IMG/VR virus record: IMGVR_UViG_3300043774_001251
Location: 1 to 20,363 of that record
DNA from: a virus
DNA length: 20,363 nt
Strand: one strand, 5' to 3'
How positions within the stretch are numbered: the first letter of the stretch is position 1; every line of letters begins with the position of its first letter. The notes beneath the pieces were generated by a model. That model had not been told where the DNA came from. It was given only the letters and a program-made list of their open reading frames with translations, and did no database searches. A program made the translations under genes and the position numbers. This document shows, one piece after another, positions 11,104 to 18,741 of this stretch.

Positions 11104-11594
11104 TGTATCCATTAATTTTAGAATATGATAACGCAATTGATCAAGAAGACCTAGACGCTATGCTTAGTATAGCCAACTCATCTTCTAATTTAGATTGGTC
11201 AAAAATGGATAACCTCGAAGAGACTGGACCGTTTTGGCTAGGCAAAAGAATGATAATTACTGAAACAGTTTTACCATCATGGCATGAAAAAATTGTAAGC
11301 CTGAGATCAGAAATTGATTTTTTTAACATTACAGAGCCAAGGAAAATTCAAAGATTTAACTATGGTGACTCTTTAGGGCCATTAGTTGATAGTGATCATG
11401 TTGATTCAATTAGACATGGAGCAATTCTTTTTTTAAATGAGCCTAGTGGATCTGAAATATATTTTCCAAGAATTAATTACAAGGTAAAAGCAAAGGCTAA
11501 TAGACTTGTTGTCTATGGCGGAAACCAAGAATACATTATTCGTGGGTCAAAAAACCAAGATTATTTATATTTTTCAACTGTATTCATGAGCTAG
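11103..11594 (+). CDS. P4H-type 2OG-oxygenase-like protein with an incomplete active site
   Basis: The 163-residue protein keeps the P4H layout: IQRFNYGD, then DSDHVDS with H99 and D101, then AILFLNEPSGSEIYFP. Where the intact family member at 5226-5810 has YEHHVDKILNARYS, this one reads YIIRGSKNQDYLYFS. Both the distal histidine and the 2OG-binding arginine are missing. It may be non-catalytic, a partner of the cupin-like proteins on either side, or an enzyme with a different metal geometry. The frame is intact and coupled to the upstream gene by TAATG, so it is not decaying obviously. Confidence 0.7.
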   Translation: MYPLILEYDNAIDQEDLDAMLSIANSSSNLDWSKMDNLEETGPFWLGKRMIITETVLPSWHEKIVSLRSEIDFFNITEPRKIQRFNYGDSLGPLVDSDHVDSIRHGAILFLNEPSGSEIYFPRINYKVKAKANRLVVYGGNQEYIIRGSKNQDYLYFSTVFMS

Positions 11595-11606
11595 AAAGAG
11601 GATAAA

Positions 11607-12164
11607 ATGTTTACTACTGAAGAAATTAAGGATGCAATTGCAAATCCTAAATTAGTTATTAAAAAGAAGATTTTTTTAAACACCCCTTCTTGGGAAAGCT
11701 TTATTGGTCATCTTAATTATGAGTTTTACAATGACATATATCCCCCAGGTGATGAGGACGAGCCTTATAACCCAGACGATACCGTTATCAATGGGGTTAA
11801 TATTCGTGAGCACTTTTATTTGATGAACACTGCAGCTGATAACCCAAAGTTTTTCCCTCAGTTTTTTGACATACAGGATGAGCTTAATAAAGTAATGGAA
11901 ACAGAATACTTTGGGTCTTTTACTTTAATAAACTTTGTGGGTGGTGAGCGACCAATAAATGTTCACTGTGATCCAAGACACTCATTTTATTGGCAAACTC
12001 ATGGAACGTCAATCTGGCAAGTTTTTTCAGAAAAAGATCTTGAGAATCCACTAAAAGAATATGAGATAGGTCAAGGCGACATGATCTTTGTTCCCCACGG
12101 CATATATCATAGCGTTGTTGCTCCAGAGCCAAGAACGGCTATTTCATTTATGTATAGTCTTTAA
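11607..12164 (+). CDS. JmjC/cupin-like putative 2OG oxygenase (paralogue B)
   Basis: This 185-residue protein has the same core as 10525-11103: NVHCDPRHSFYW (H120, D122, H125), TSIWQVFS, GQGDMIFVPHGIYHSVV (H168) and EPRTAISF (R176). The N-terminal half differs, with an acidic Pro-rich stretch (YPPGDEDEPYNPDD), which may set substrate choice. AGAGG precedes the ATG. It ends the rightward unit and faces a leftward glycosyltransferase. Confidence 0.75.
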   Translation: MFTTEEIKDAIANPKLVIKKKIFLNTPSWESFIGHLNYEFYNDIYPPGDEDEPYNPDDTVINGVNIREHFYLMNTAADNPKFFPQFFDIQDELNKVMETEYFGSFTLINFVGGERPINVHCDPRHSFYWQTHGTSIWQVFSEKDLENPLKEYEIGQGDMIFVPHGIYHSVVAPEPRTAISFMYSL

Positions 12165-12183
12165 GTTATTTTTAACTTTAAGA
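12158..12183. terminator. Weak bidirectional terminator candidate
   Basis: Arms 12158-12168 and 12173-12183 pair over 11 positions with one T-T mismatch around a TTTT loop. It spans the stop codons of two convergent genes. It is AT-rich and so of low stability. Confidence 0.35.
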
Positions 12184-13134
12184 GTAATATAAAGTATCAG
12201 AGTAAGTTCCATACTTTAATACGTGGTTTCTATACCATTCTTGATGAGCATTGTAAAGCTTTTCATTAAAATTTTCATTAACTATTCCACTATAAAACTT
12301 TTTTAAAAAATCGTGAGAATTTGATATGTAAATTAAAGAAATATCCTTAAGCTCTTCTTTGTACTTTTTGTGTTTTAAATCTGGTTGGTCTAAGAAAAAT
12401 GCAAGCCTTCTATTTTCAAAGCCACCTTCATAATCATGAAAAACATAAGATTTAGTGGGAGCAACTATTTTAATTTTGCTGGCGTATAAAGATATAGACA
12501 TATATGGCTCTTCTCCGTTGTAAAAAATACTAGGGTTATACTTATGATTATAAAATATTTCTGAATATCCAAATGCAAATCCCCCACAAAAATAGTTAGT
12601 CAGTTCTCCAAAAACGTTACCAGCATAAGCTTTGGTTCTGCCACCATACCTTGAAGGATGTCCTGGCTTATCTTCTAAAATTTCTACAGAAAGAACATTG
12701 TTTCTAGTGTCATAAAATAAGGTTCCGTCTAAATACCCATAGTTGTGAGGGTAAACAGAATAAATAAAAGATCCCCAATGCTTTGTTGCTTTTTCGTAAT
12801 CATCTATTATTACTGTGTCCCAATTATCAATAAACCTTGAATGAGCGTCAACTTGCAAATAATATCTATGTATAATAGGATTAATATGTTCCTGTGTCTG
12901 TCTCCTAGCATACCCAACCCCCCTGGCCTCAAGGATTCCGACTTGTTTAAACTTTAAAGTTGATTTAAAGCTTTGCACTATCTCCAAGATTTGTTTTTCA
13001 AATGGGTCATTGTCTTGAACAAAAACAGATAAGGTGATTTTTTCTGGATATGTTGCTTTTTCTAAAATATCTTTTATTGTAGGAACAAGCTCTGTGTCTG
13101 CCATTGACGCTATAGAAACAAAAATAGTATTCAC
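12178..13134 (-). CDS. Skp1-GlcNAc-transferase-like glycosyltransferase (PF11397-type), copy 1
   Basis: The 318-residue protein fits the GlcNAc-transferase family whose best-known member acts on hydroxyproline of Skp1. It shows IFVSIASMADTELVPTI at the start, ARGVGYARR (70-78), YYLQVDAHSRF with the D-x-H metal motif (D96), NWDTVII, GFAFGYSEI, NGEEPYMS (206-213) and VFHDYEGG (231-238). The GTG start lies 6 nt after TGCTATAAT. Compared with the copy at 16782-17693 it has a longer C-terminus. Donor and acceptor are unknown. Its presence among hydroxylase-like genes suggests action on a hydroxylated target. Confidence 0.85.
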   Translation of the reverse strand: MNTIFVSIASMADTELVPTIKDILEKATYPEKITLSVFVQDNDPFEKQILEIVQSFKSTLKFKQVGILEARGVGYARRQTQEHINPIIHRYYLQVDAHSRFIDNWDTVIIDDYEKATKHWGSFIYSVYPHNYGYLDGTLFYDTRNNVLSVEILEDKPGHPSRYGGRTKAYAGNVFGELTNYFCGGFAFGYSEIFYNHKYNPSIFYNGEEPYMSISLYASKIKIVAPTKSYVFHDYEGGFENRRLAFFLDQPDLKHKKYKEELKDISLIYISNSHDFLKKFYSGIVNENFNEKLYNAHQEWYRNHVLKYGTYSDTLYYS

Positions 13135-13140
13135 AGATAT

Positions 13141-13149
13141 ATTATAGCA
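13141..13149 (-). promoter_or_regulatory. Extended -10 promoter (TGCTATAAT)
   Basis: On the minus strand the box ends 6 nt before the GTG at 13134, giving a leaderless transcript. It is divergent from the promoter at 13179-13187. Confidence 0.65.
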
Positions 13150-13178
13150 TTTAGAGCATATCAGCGAGCTTCTAAATG

Positions 13179-13187
13179 TGATAGAAT
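13179..13187 (+). promoter_or_regulatory. Extended -10 promoter of the glycosyltransferase operon (TGATAGAAT)
   Basis: The box lies 22 nt before the ATG at 13210, which has its own ribosome site (AGAAAGAG). No clear -35 is seen. Confidence 0.45.
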
Positions 13188-13209
13188 AGATGTATTCAGA
13201 AAGAGATCA

Positions 13210-14154
13210 ATGGCCAATATAGCGTTTTTAGGAAATTTTAGATTTGACTTTAGTTCAGAAACTCATCACGTAAAAAGCCTAGAGTCTTTAGGGCATACTG
13301 TTGTAAAGCTGCAAGAAAATAGAGTAAGTAGTCAAGATGTATATCATGCTGCTTCAAAGAGTGATTTATTTATCTGGGTTCATACGCATGGCTGGAAGAC
13401 ACCTGGAAATTTCCCTATGGAAAAAGTTTTAGAAAAACTAAAGGCCAAGGGAATCCCAAGCATGACATATCATCTAGACCTATGGCTTGGTCTAGAAAGA
13501 CAAAAAGATTTAGACTCTGATCCAATCTATAAGCACATTGATCATTTTTTTACGGTAGATAGCAAAATGGCAGATTGGTTTAACGAAAATACAAACGTAA
13601 AAGGTCATTATATGCCTGCAGGAGTATTTGGTGAAGAGGCATACTACAAGCCCACAATAAAGAGACTTGATTTAGTTTTTGTTGGCAGCAAAGGATATCA
13701 CCCTGAGTGGCCATATAGACCGCAACTAATTGATTGGTTATCAGAAAACTATGGAAAAAGATTTAGGCACTATGGGAATGGTGGAGTTAAAGCAATTAGA
13801 GGTGACGAGCTAAACACGCTATACGGAACTACAAAAATAGTTGTTGGAGATACATTATGTCCAAACTTTAACTACCCAAGTTATTGGTCAGACAGGGTTT
13901 ATGAAACTCTAGGCCGTGGAGGATTTATTATTCATCCATATATTCAGGGAATGGAAAAAGAATTTACAGACAAAGAGCATTTAGTATTTTATGAATATAA
14001 CAACTTTGAGCAGCTAAAAGAACTAATTGACTACTACCTAGAGCATGACGAAGAGCGTGAGAAAATTAGGTTAGCTGGTCATAATCTAGTTAAGAATAAC
14101 TATACATATATGCATAGGTGGCAAAGTATCCTTAAGGAGCTTGGCGTTGAGTGA
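13210..14154 (+). CDS. GT-B glycosyltransferase, CgeB / Glyco_trans_1_2 type
   Basis: The 314-residue protein has an N-terminal Rossmann-like half (NIAFLGNFRFDF, LFIWVHTHGW, GIPSMTYHLD) and a C-terminal donor domain: LDLVFVGSKGYHP, a short helix with TTKIVVGDTL, then YWSDRVYETLGRGGFIIHP and a final EKIRLAGHNLV. SDR-x-(Y/F)E-x-L-x-x-GG is the donor-site motif of CgeB-like enzymes. It should transfer a sugar from a nucleotide donor. It is the first gene of a four-gene overlapping operon, and the AAGGAG in its tail serves the next gene. Confidence 0.82.
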   Translation: MANIAFLGNFRFDFSSETHHVKSLESLGHTVVKLQENRVSSQDVYHAASKSDLFIWVHTHGWKTPGNFPMEKVLEKLKAKGIPSMTYHLDLWLGLERQKDLDSDPIYKHIDHFFTVDSKMADWFNENTNVKGHYMPAGVFGEEAYYKPTIKRLDLVFVGSKGYHPEWPYRPQLIDWLSENYGKRFRHYGNGGVKAIRGDELNTLYGTTKIVVGDTLCPNFNYPSYWSDRVYETLGRGGFIIHPYIQGMEKEFTDKEHLVFYEYNNFEQLKELIDYYLEHDEEREKIRLAGHNLVKNNYTYMHRWQSILKELGVE

Positions 14155-15004
14155 CATAAAAGCATACTTGTTTAGTATAGGAAATAGAGCATTTGCTAGT
14201 CATAAAGATGACTTTGGTTTTGTGAGGCAAGCCTTTATCAGAAATAAAATTGAAATTGTTGAGACCTTGTCTTTGCCAGAGGTTGATAAAGCATTTGTGG
14301 TTTTGTCTGGATCTGACCTAACTGGATTAGAAGAATTTGTATCTGAAAGACTACAGGTTATTAAAAAAATAGTTTTGTTTATTACTTCAGATGAGTGTGG
14401 AACTTTTAATGTTGACAAAATAAAGCATCCTGATATTAAAATTTGGAAACAGTATCCATATCCAAAACACAAAAAATACTTTAAGATGCCTTTGGGAGCT
14501 CCCATAATGCTTGAAAAAAACATTCCACAGTATAGTCAAAAAGATATTGACTTATTCTTTGCTGGACAAATTACTCATCAAAGAAGGCAAGAGCTTGGTG
14601 TTGTTATGGATTCTTTAAATACAGAGCACTATTTGCCTACTGCTGGATTTATGCAAGGTAGTCCTTCTAAAGATTACTATGCAAAAGTTGCTAAGGCAAA
14701 AGTAGTTCCTGCACCTGCAGGCTCAGCTACAATAGATTCATTTAGATTTTATGAGGCTCTAGAGCTATTGGCTATGCCTATTGGAGATACAAAAAATTCT
14801 TCTGGAGAAGACTTTGATTATTGGGACTATGTATTTGAACAAAGCGTTCCATTTCCCAAAACAAATGATTGGAATTCTTTACCATCTATGGTTGATCAAA
14901 TAACATCTGAGTACCCTGAAAATATGCACAAGGTTGTTGCCTGGTGGATTAAATACAAACGAGATTTCTGCAATAAAATTATGGAGCAAATAAATGAACA
15001 TTAA
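14147..15004 (+). CDS. Exostosin-like (GT47-type) glycosyltransferase
   Basis: The C-terminal half shows IDLFFAGQITHQRRQEL, YYAKVAKAKVVPAPAGSAT and DSFRFYEALELLAMPIGD, the pattern of exostosin-type GT-B domains (arginine after the strand, then S-x-R-x-x-E-A-L). I chose TTG at 14147 rather than 14141 because AAGGAG (14134-14139) then lies 7 nt upstream; this gives 285 residues and an 8-nt overlap with the preceding gene. The N-terminal half is weakly conserved. Acceptor unknown. Confidence 0.72.
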   Translation: MSDIKAYLFSIGNRAFASHKDDFGFVRQAFIRNKIEIVETLSLPEVDKAFVVLSGSDLTGLEEFVSERLQVIKKIVLFITSDECGTFNVDKIKHPDIKIWKQYPYPKHKKYFKMPLGAPIMLEKNIPQYSQKDIDLFFAGQITHQRRQELGVVMDSLNTEHYLPTAGFMQGSPSKDYYAKVAKAKVVPAPAGSATIDSFRFYEALELLAMPIGDTKNSSGEDFDYWDYVFEQSVPFPKTNDWNSLPSMVDQITSEYPENMHKVVAWWIKYKRDFCNKIMEQINEH

Positions 15005-15755
15005 TGATATTACAATTGTTATGCCAACATCAGTACTGCCAAGTCATCCAGATACTGGAATTCTTGATGAAGTAATCAGGAGTATTAGACAATACTTTCC
15101 AGATAATGAGATTGTCTTACAGGTTGATGGGCTTCGAGAAGAACAGTCTCATCGTAAAGAGCAGTATGATGAGTATAAAAGCAGGGTGCTTTGGAAGTGT
15201 TTGCATGAATACAAAAATGTGCTGCCAATAATGTTTGACGAACATTCTCATCAGTCTACTATGATGCAACAAAGCCTTCACCTAATTACTACCCCATTAA
15301 TGTTTTATATTGAAAGTGATATAGCCCTAAGAGACAATCTTAATCTTGATTGGCAAAAAGCTTTGGATATGCTTGACTCAAAAACAGCATATACCATAAG
15401 GTTTTACACATTTGAGACACAGGTTGTACCAGCACACGAACCACTCATGATGGATAGAGATGGAGATTTTGTGCAGACCTTTCAGTGGAGTCAGCAACCG
15501 CACATAACGTATGTGTCTTACTACAGAGATATGGTTTTGCCAAATACTAACTATAAATCTTTTATTGAAGATACCTTTTATGGCAAGGTTTTTTCCGACT
15601 GCTACGAAACTAAGGAAGCGTGGAATAATCACAGACTATGGCTATACAATCCATTAAACAAAGATGATATTAGAATTGTTAACAACCTGGATGGAAGAAA
15701 GCACCTTAGAAAGTTTACCTCTGATGATGAGGCGTGGGGATTAACTGAGGCATGA
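14994..15755 (+). CDS. GT-A (family 2-like) glycosyltransferase
   Basis: The 253-residue protein opens with the family-2 pattern DITIVMPTSVLPSHPDT...EVIRSIRQYFPDNEIVLQVDG, and has FYIESDIALRDN, in which ESD takes the place of the DxD metal motif after a hydrophobic strand. The later DTFYGKVFSD and NLDGRKHLRKF may form the acceptor side. It overlaps the upstream gene by 11 nt, with TGGAG before its ATG, and the next by 4 nt (ATGA). Confidence 0.75.
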   Translation: MNINDITIVMPTSVLPSHPDTGILDEVIRSIRQYFPDNEIVLQVDGLREEQSHRKEQYDEYKSRVLWKCLHEYKNVLPIMFDEHSHQSTMMQQSLHLITTPLMFYIESDIALRDNLNLDWQKALDMLDSKTAYTIRFYTFETQVVPAHEPLMMDRDGDFVQTFQWSQQPHITYVSYYRDMVLPNTNYKSFIEDTFYGKVFSDCYETKEAWNNHRLWLYNPLNKDDIRIVNNLDGRKHLRKFTSDDEAWGLTEA

Positions 15756-16795
15756 GACTAGGAATAATTGCAAGATCTGATAAGACTGGCTTGGGCAATC
15801 AGACTTACGAGCTAACTAAGATGCTTAATCCTGATAAGGTTTTGCTGATTAATTCTACCCACTTTAATCAAAACCAGCAGTTTCCAGAGCTGTATGATGG
15901 CTACAACGTCATAGAAACTAGCAGGGGGTTTGCCACAGACAAAGAGGCTGCGGCCTTCCTGGAGGGCCTGGACGCCGTTCTGAGCTGTGAAACCTTCTAT
16001 AGCACAACCTTAATTGATTTAGCCAAAAAGATGGGCATCAAGACACTGCTACAGTATAACTTTGAATTTTTAGATAACCTGAAGCATCCAGATTGGCCAC
16101 TGCCAGATGTTCTAATTTCTCCTAGCTTTTGGAATTTTGACCTTGTGTATGATAAGTTTAGCAGTAAATGTAAGGTTGTACATTTACCACCACCAGTTTC
16201 TGAAGAAAGATTTGCTAAAGCAAGATCAATTAATCAAGGCAGTAACTTAAATAAAATACTTCATGTTGCTGGTAAAATTGCTGATGCAGATCGAAATGGA
16301 ACTAACACTGTAATGCAAATGTTAAAGTATTCTACTGCAGATTATGAGCTAGTTATTAAGGTTCAAAATCCAGAACGCCTGGAAGATATTTCAAAAGATC
16401 CTCGTTTAAGTATAGATACTTCTAACCCAGATAGCAATATGGATCTTTACTCTGGATTTGATGCAATGGTTCTCCCACGTAGATATGCTGGACTTTGTTT
16501 GCCAATGAATGAAGCATTAATGAGTGGGCTTCCTGTATTTATGACAGACATATCCCCAAACAATTTTGTTTTGCCAAAAGATTGGCTGATAGAGTCAAAG
16601 CAAATAGGAAAAATTAAGACTAGGTCTATTCTGCCAGTTTATGAGGCAAACCCAAGAAAGCTTGCTGAAACAATTGATAATTTTATTAATGATAAAAATA
16701 AAAGTATAGAAAAAGAAAAAGCTTTTATGCTTGGACAAGAACTTTTTTCTGTTGAATCTTTAAGAGAAAAATATATTAATCTTATTTGTGAGTAG
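15752..16795 (+). CDS. GT4-like (GT-B) glycosyltransferase
   Basis: The 347-residue protein starts MRLGIIARSDKTGLGNQTYEL, the glycine-rich acceptor-side loop of GT4-like enzymes, and in the donor half has KILHVAGKI, LVIKVQNPE and FDAMVLPRRYAGLCLPMNEALMSGLPVFMTD, the E-x7-E region (P-x-E-A-L-x-x-G-x-P). It should use a nucleotide sugar with retention of configuration. It ends the operon and overlaps the leftward gene by 14 bp tail-to-tail. A short GC-rich segment lies at about 15940-15990. Confidence 0.85.
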   Translation: MRLGIIARSDKTGLGNQTYELTKMLNPDKVLLINSTHFNQNQQFPELYDGYNVIETSRGFATDKEAAAFLEGLDAVLSCETFYSTTLIDLAKKMGIKTLLQYNFEFLDNLKHPDWPLPDVLISPSFWNFDLVYDKFSSKCKVVHLPPPVSEERFAKARSINQGSNLNKILHVAGKIADADRNGTNTVMQMLKYSTADYELVIKVQNPERLEDISKDPRLSIDTSNPDSNMDLYSGFDAMVLPRRYAGLCLPMNEALMSGLPVFMTDISPNNFVLPKDWLIESKQIGKIKTRSILPVYEANPRKLAETIDNFINDKNKSIEKEKAFMLGQELFSVESLREKYINLICE

Positions 16796-17693
16796 AATAA
16801 AATTCCTTAAATGAAAATCCTACCATACTTTCATATGCCTCTATTGTTCGATTAGCTCCTAGGCCAAACTGGCCCTCCTCAATGCCACATAAAATACGCT
16901 TTTGTTTTTCATATGAAATTTTTTGTAGCTCAGTCCAGGAGATAGGCCTAATGTTGTTATCGTTCCAAACCTTTTTAAATCCTCCACGATGATAAAAGTG
17001 GTAGGCTAATACAATTGATGGAGAGTATATGTCCCAGCCTTTAGTCCAGGCTCTTGCAGCAAAACAAATCTCTTCTCCAAAGAAGCTTATTTCTGGATCA
17101 TACGGAATTTCTTTTACAATTTCTCCGTAGGTGAATACAAATCCAGCTAGTATTGTATTTGATGGTTCTGGTATAGACCTCTCTGGATCATCAAACTCTA
17201 CACGCTCTGCCCCCCATTCATTAGATCTTCTAAGTATGACTTTTTGTTTGGTAGGATGCACTGCCCAGTCTCCAACTTGCTTGGTATGCAAGACCGTGGT
17301 CTTTCCTTCTAGGCTGTATGGGGCAGGAAAAGAAGAAAGAATTACTTTATTGCTTGTGAGCATTTGAGCATCTTTTAACTGTTTAATAGCAAGCCTATCC
17401 CAATTTTCAACAAACCTCATATGAGAATCTATTTGCAAAAAATATGTTTCTTCTTGGTATAGAGACATAGCTTTTGATCTTGCAAATCCAACGCCTCTAG
17501 CATCTCTTGGGTGCATTGATATTAGGGAGTATTTAGGTAAAAATGAGAGGTCTGGTCTTTCACGATCCGTACCCTGATAAACAATACCAAAATGCAAACG
17601 CTCTGGCTTCTCTGCTTTTTCAACCATATCAATTAAGGTTGACTGTAATTCTGGATCCCTATAGCTTGCTACTGAAATAAAAATAGTTGACAT
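16782..17693 (-). CDS. Skp1-GlcNAc-transferase-like glycosyltransferase (PF11397-type), copy 2
   Basis: At 303 residues it is close to the standard family pattern: TIFISVASYRDPEL, ARGVGFARS (65-73), YFLQIDSHMRFVENWD (84-99) with the D-S-H metal motif, ILAGFVFTYGEI, FFGEEICFAARAW (204-216) and YHFYHRGG (231-238). The ATG at 17693 is the start: an upstream in-frame ATG at 17702 lies within the -10 box and cannot be transcribed from that promoter. It is similar to copy 1 and also leftward, and the two bracket the rightward operon. Confidence 0.87.
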   Translation of the reverse strand: MSTIFISVASYRDPELQSTLIDMVEKAEKPERLHFGIVYQGTDRERPDLSFLPKYSLISMHPRDARGVGFARSKAMSLYQEETYFLQIDSHMRFVENWDRLAIKQLKDAQMLTSNKVILSSFPAPYSLEGKTTVLHTKQVGDWAVHPTKQKVILRRSNEWGAERVEFDDPERSIPEPSNTILAGFVFTYGEIVKEIPYDPEISFFGEEICFAARAWTKGWDIYSPSIVLAYHFYHRGGFKKVWNDNNIRPISWTELQKISYEKQKRILCGIEEGQFGLGANRTIEAYESMVGFSFKEFYSTHK

Positions 17694-17700
17694 ATATACC

Positions 17701-17709
17701 ATTATAGCA
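17701..17709 (-). promoter_or_regulatory. Extended -10 promoter (TGCTATAAT)
   Basis: On the minus strand the box ends 7 nt before the ATG at 17693. It directly follows a terminator for the upstream gene. It decides the start of the glycosyltransferase. Confidence 0.7.
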
Positions 17710-17714
17710 AAACA

Positions 17715-17738
17715 GGCTACCCCAAAAATGAGGTAGCC
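17715..17738 (-). terminator. Intrinsic terminator after the lysine-tailed membrane gene
   Basis: GGCTACC/GGTAGCC forms a perfect 7-bp stem around a 10-nt loop. On the minus strand it is followed by TGTTTTG. It separates the 18-20 kb leftward gene chain from the glycosyltransferase promoter. Confidence 0.7.
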
Positions 17739-17753
17739 CGTAATGCGTTCTTA

Positions 17754-18038
17754 TTACTTCTTAGCAGTCTTCTTTGCTACTGCAGCAGGCTTCTTCTTAA
17801 CTGGAGCCTTCTTTGGTGTAGCCTTCTTTAATGCTTCCTCAACATCCTTAGCGTTTGGAGTAATACCAAATGCAGGATCGTTAGGATTGATGTAGCGAAT
17901 TGCTACTGGCAAAATTGCTGCTACTAGTGACCATGCCAGGTCTAGTGGGTCTGTGACGCCAGCCAAGTAAAGGGCTGATGCTGCTCCCAAAACGCTACGC
18001 CCATATGAGGCAAGCAGTGCTTTTAATGATGTATTCAT
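17754..18038 (-). CDS. Membrane protein with lysine/alanine-rich tail, possible holin
   Basis: The ATG at 18038 has AAGGAG 6 nt upstream, better than an in-frame ATG 72 nt earlier that lies within the neighbouring gene. The 94-residue product has two hydrophobic segments (about 14-27 and 33-50) and, after NPNDPAFGITPN, a histone-H1-like tail of KKA/KKP/AKK repeats (about 71-94). Two spans and a cationic tail fit a holin or a membrane-to-DNA or wall tether. I cannot decide between these. A terminator follows. Confidence 0.75.
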   Translation of the reverse strand: MNTSLKALLASYGRSVLGAASALYLAGVTDPLDLAWSLVAAILPVAIRYINPNDPAFGITPNAKDVEEALKKATPKKAPVKKKPAAVAKKTAKK

Positions 18039-18054
18039 TTTTTTCTCCTTGTTT

Positions 18055-18228
18055 TTACCACAATGTCCATTTATTGTCATTGAGTATTTTACTGTGTAAA
18101 TCGCATACATCTATAATGCGATCATCAGATGACTCAAATATATCAAGTGCTTCGTTCTCACAATTTGAGACCTCACACACCTTATATAGATAGTCATCTA
18201 ATTCTGATATATCTTTTAGTCCAAGCAT
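18055..18228 (-). CDS. Small acidic hypothetical protein (57 aa)
   Basis: The protein begins MLGLKDISELDDYLYKV, contains C18, C23 and C42, and ends KWTLW. It is acidic and helical. It lies in the chain of leftward genes: its start is next to the stop of the upstream gene (TAAAATG) with GAGG 9 nt upstream, and it ends 16 bp before the membrane gene. Function unknown. Confidence 0.6.
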   Translation of the reverse strand: MLGLKDISELDDYLYKVCEVSNCENEALDIFESSDDRIIDVCDLHSKILNDNKWTLW

Positions 18229-18229
18229 T

Positions 18230-18511
18230 TTATTTTTCCTCTGGCAATAGACTAATCAATCTGTTGTAAGATTCTTTAATTTCTGCTTTGTTTTTTGATT
18301 CAGTTTTATTTTTAAAATCAAGAACAGATAGCTGAACCTGTTCGATATAGCTAAATGCAGCTTCACGTGAATCTTCTAAAAACTTAGAATATCCTGGTGG
18401 TTCTGATTCTGACTTTTCTTTTATCTCTTTAATCCTGGATTGTAAAACTAGGATTTGGTGTAGAAGAATACTACAAACTATTAAGGATATGCCAAGAAGA
18501 ATCTCAATCAT
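18230..18511 (-). CDS. Single-span membrane protein with helical cytosolic part (93 aa)
   Basis: One N-terminal transmembrane helix (about 3-23) is followed by a charged, helix-forming region with coiled-coil character (SRIKEIKEKSESE; later FSYIEQVQLSVLDFKNKTESKNKAEIKESYNRL). It resembles spanin- or stalk-type small proteins. It overlaps the upstream gene by 4 nt (ATGA). Function unknown. Confidence 0.72.
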   Translation of the reverse strand: MIEILLGISLIVCSILLHQILVLQSRIKEIKEKSESEPPGYSKFLEDSREAAFSYIEQVQLSVLDFKNKTESKNKAEIKESYNRLISLLPEEK

Positions 18512-18741
18512 TTTAAAGCCTTTCTAACAACTAAAACTACAGCACCATTTTCTTCTAGTGCCTTTTTTAACTTAATTACATACTCTAAAGCTGCTCTTTT
18601 ATCTTCATCAGACAGAGTTGCAAAGTTCTTTTCATCTAATCTAAGAGATAAAAAAAACTCATTATCAATTAGCTCAACACCAGCAAATCCCTTTGGTGGC
18701 TGAACCTGATGAAATGCTCTACGCATTGCGTCAGTGTACAT
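18508..18741 (-). CDS. Small hypothetical protein (77 aa)
   Basis: The ATG at 18741 is favoured, with GGAAG 6 nt upstream within the tail of the upstream gene. An ATG two codons earlier is too close to that site. The protein contains HQVQPPKGFAGVELIDNEFFLSLRL, a helix ATLSDEDKRAALEYVIKLKKAL and a final strand AVVLVVRKAL, a compact alpha/beta layout. I know of no family. Confidence 0.68.
   Translation of the reverse strand: MYTDAMRRAFHQVQPPKGFAGVELIDNEFFLSLRLDEKNFATLSDEDKRAALEYVIKLKKALEENGAVVLVVRKALK

Noticed and set aside
17694-17702. Upstream ATG of the second PF11397-like gene
   Set aside because: It overlaps the -10 box, so the transcript would begin after it; the family's conserved N-terminus begins at the ATG at 17693.
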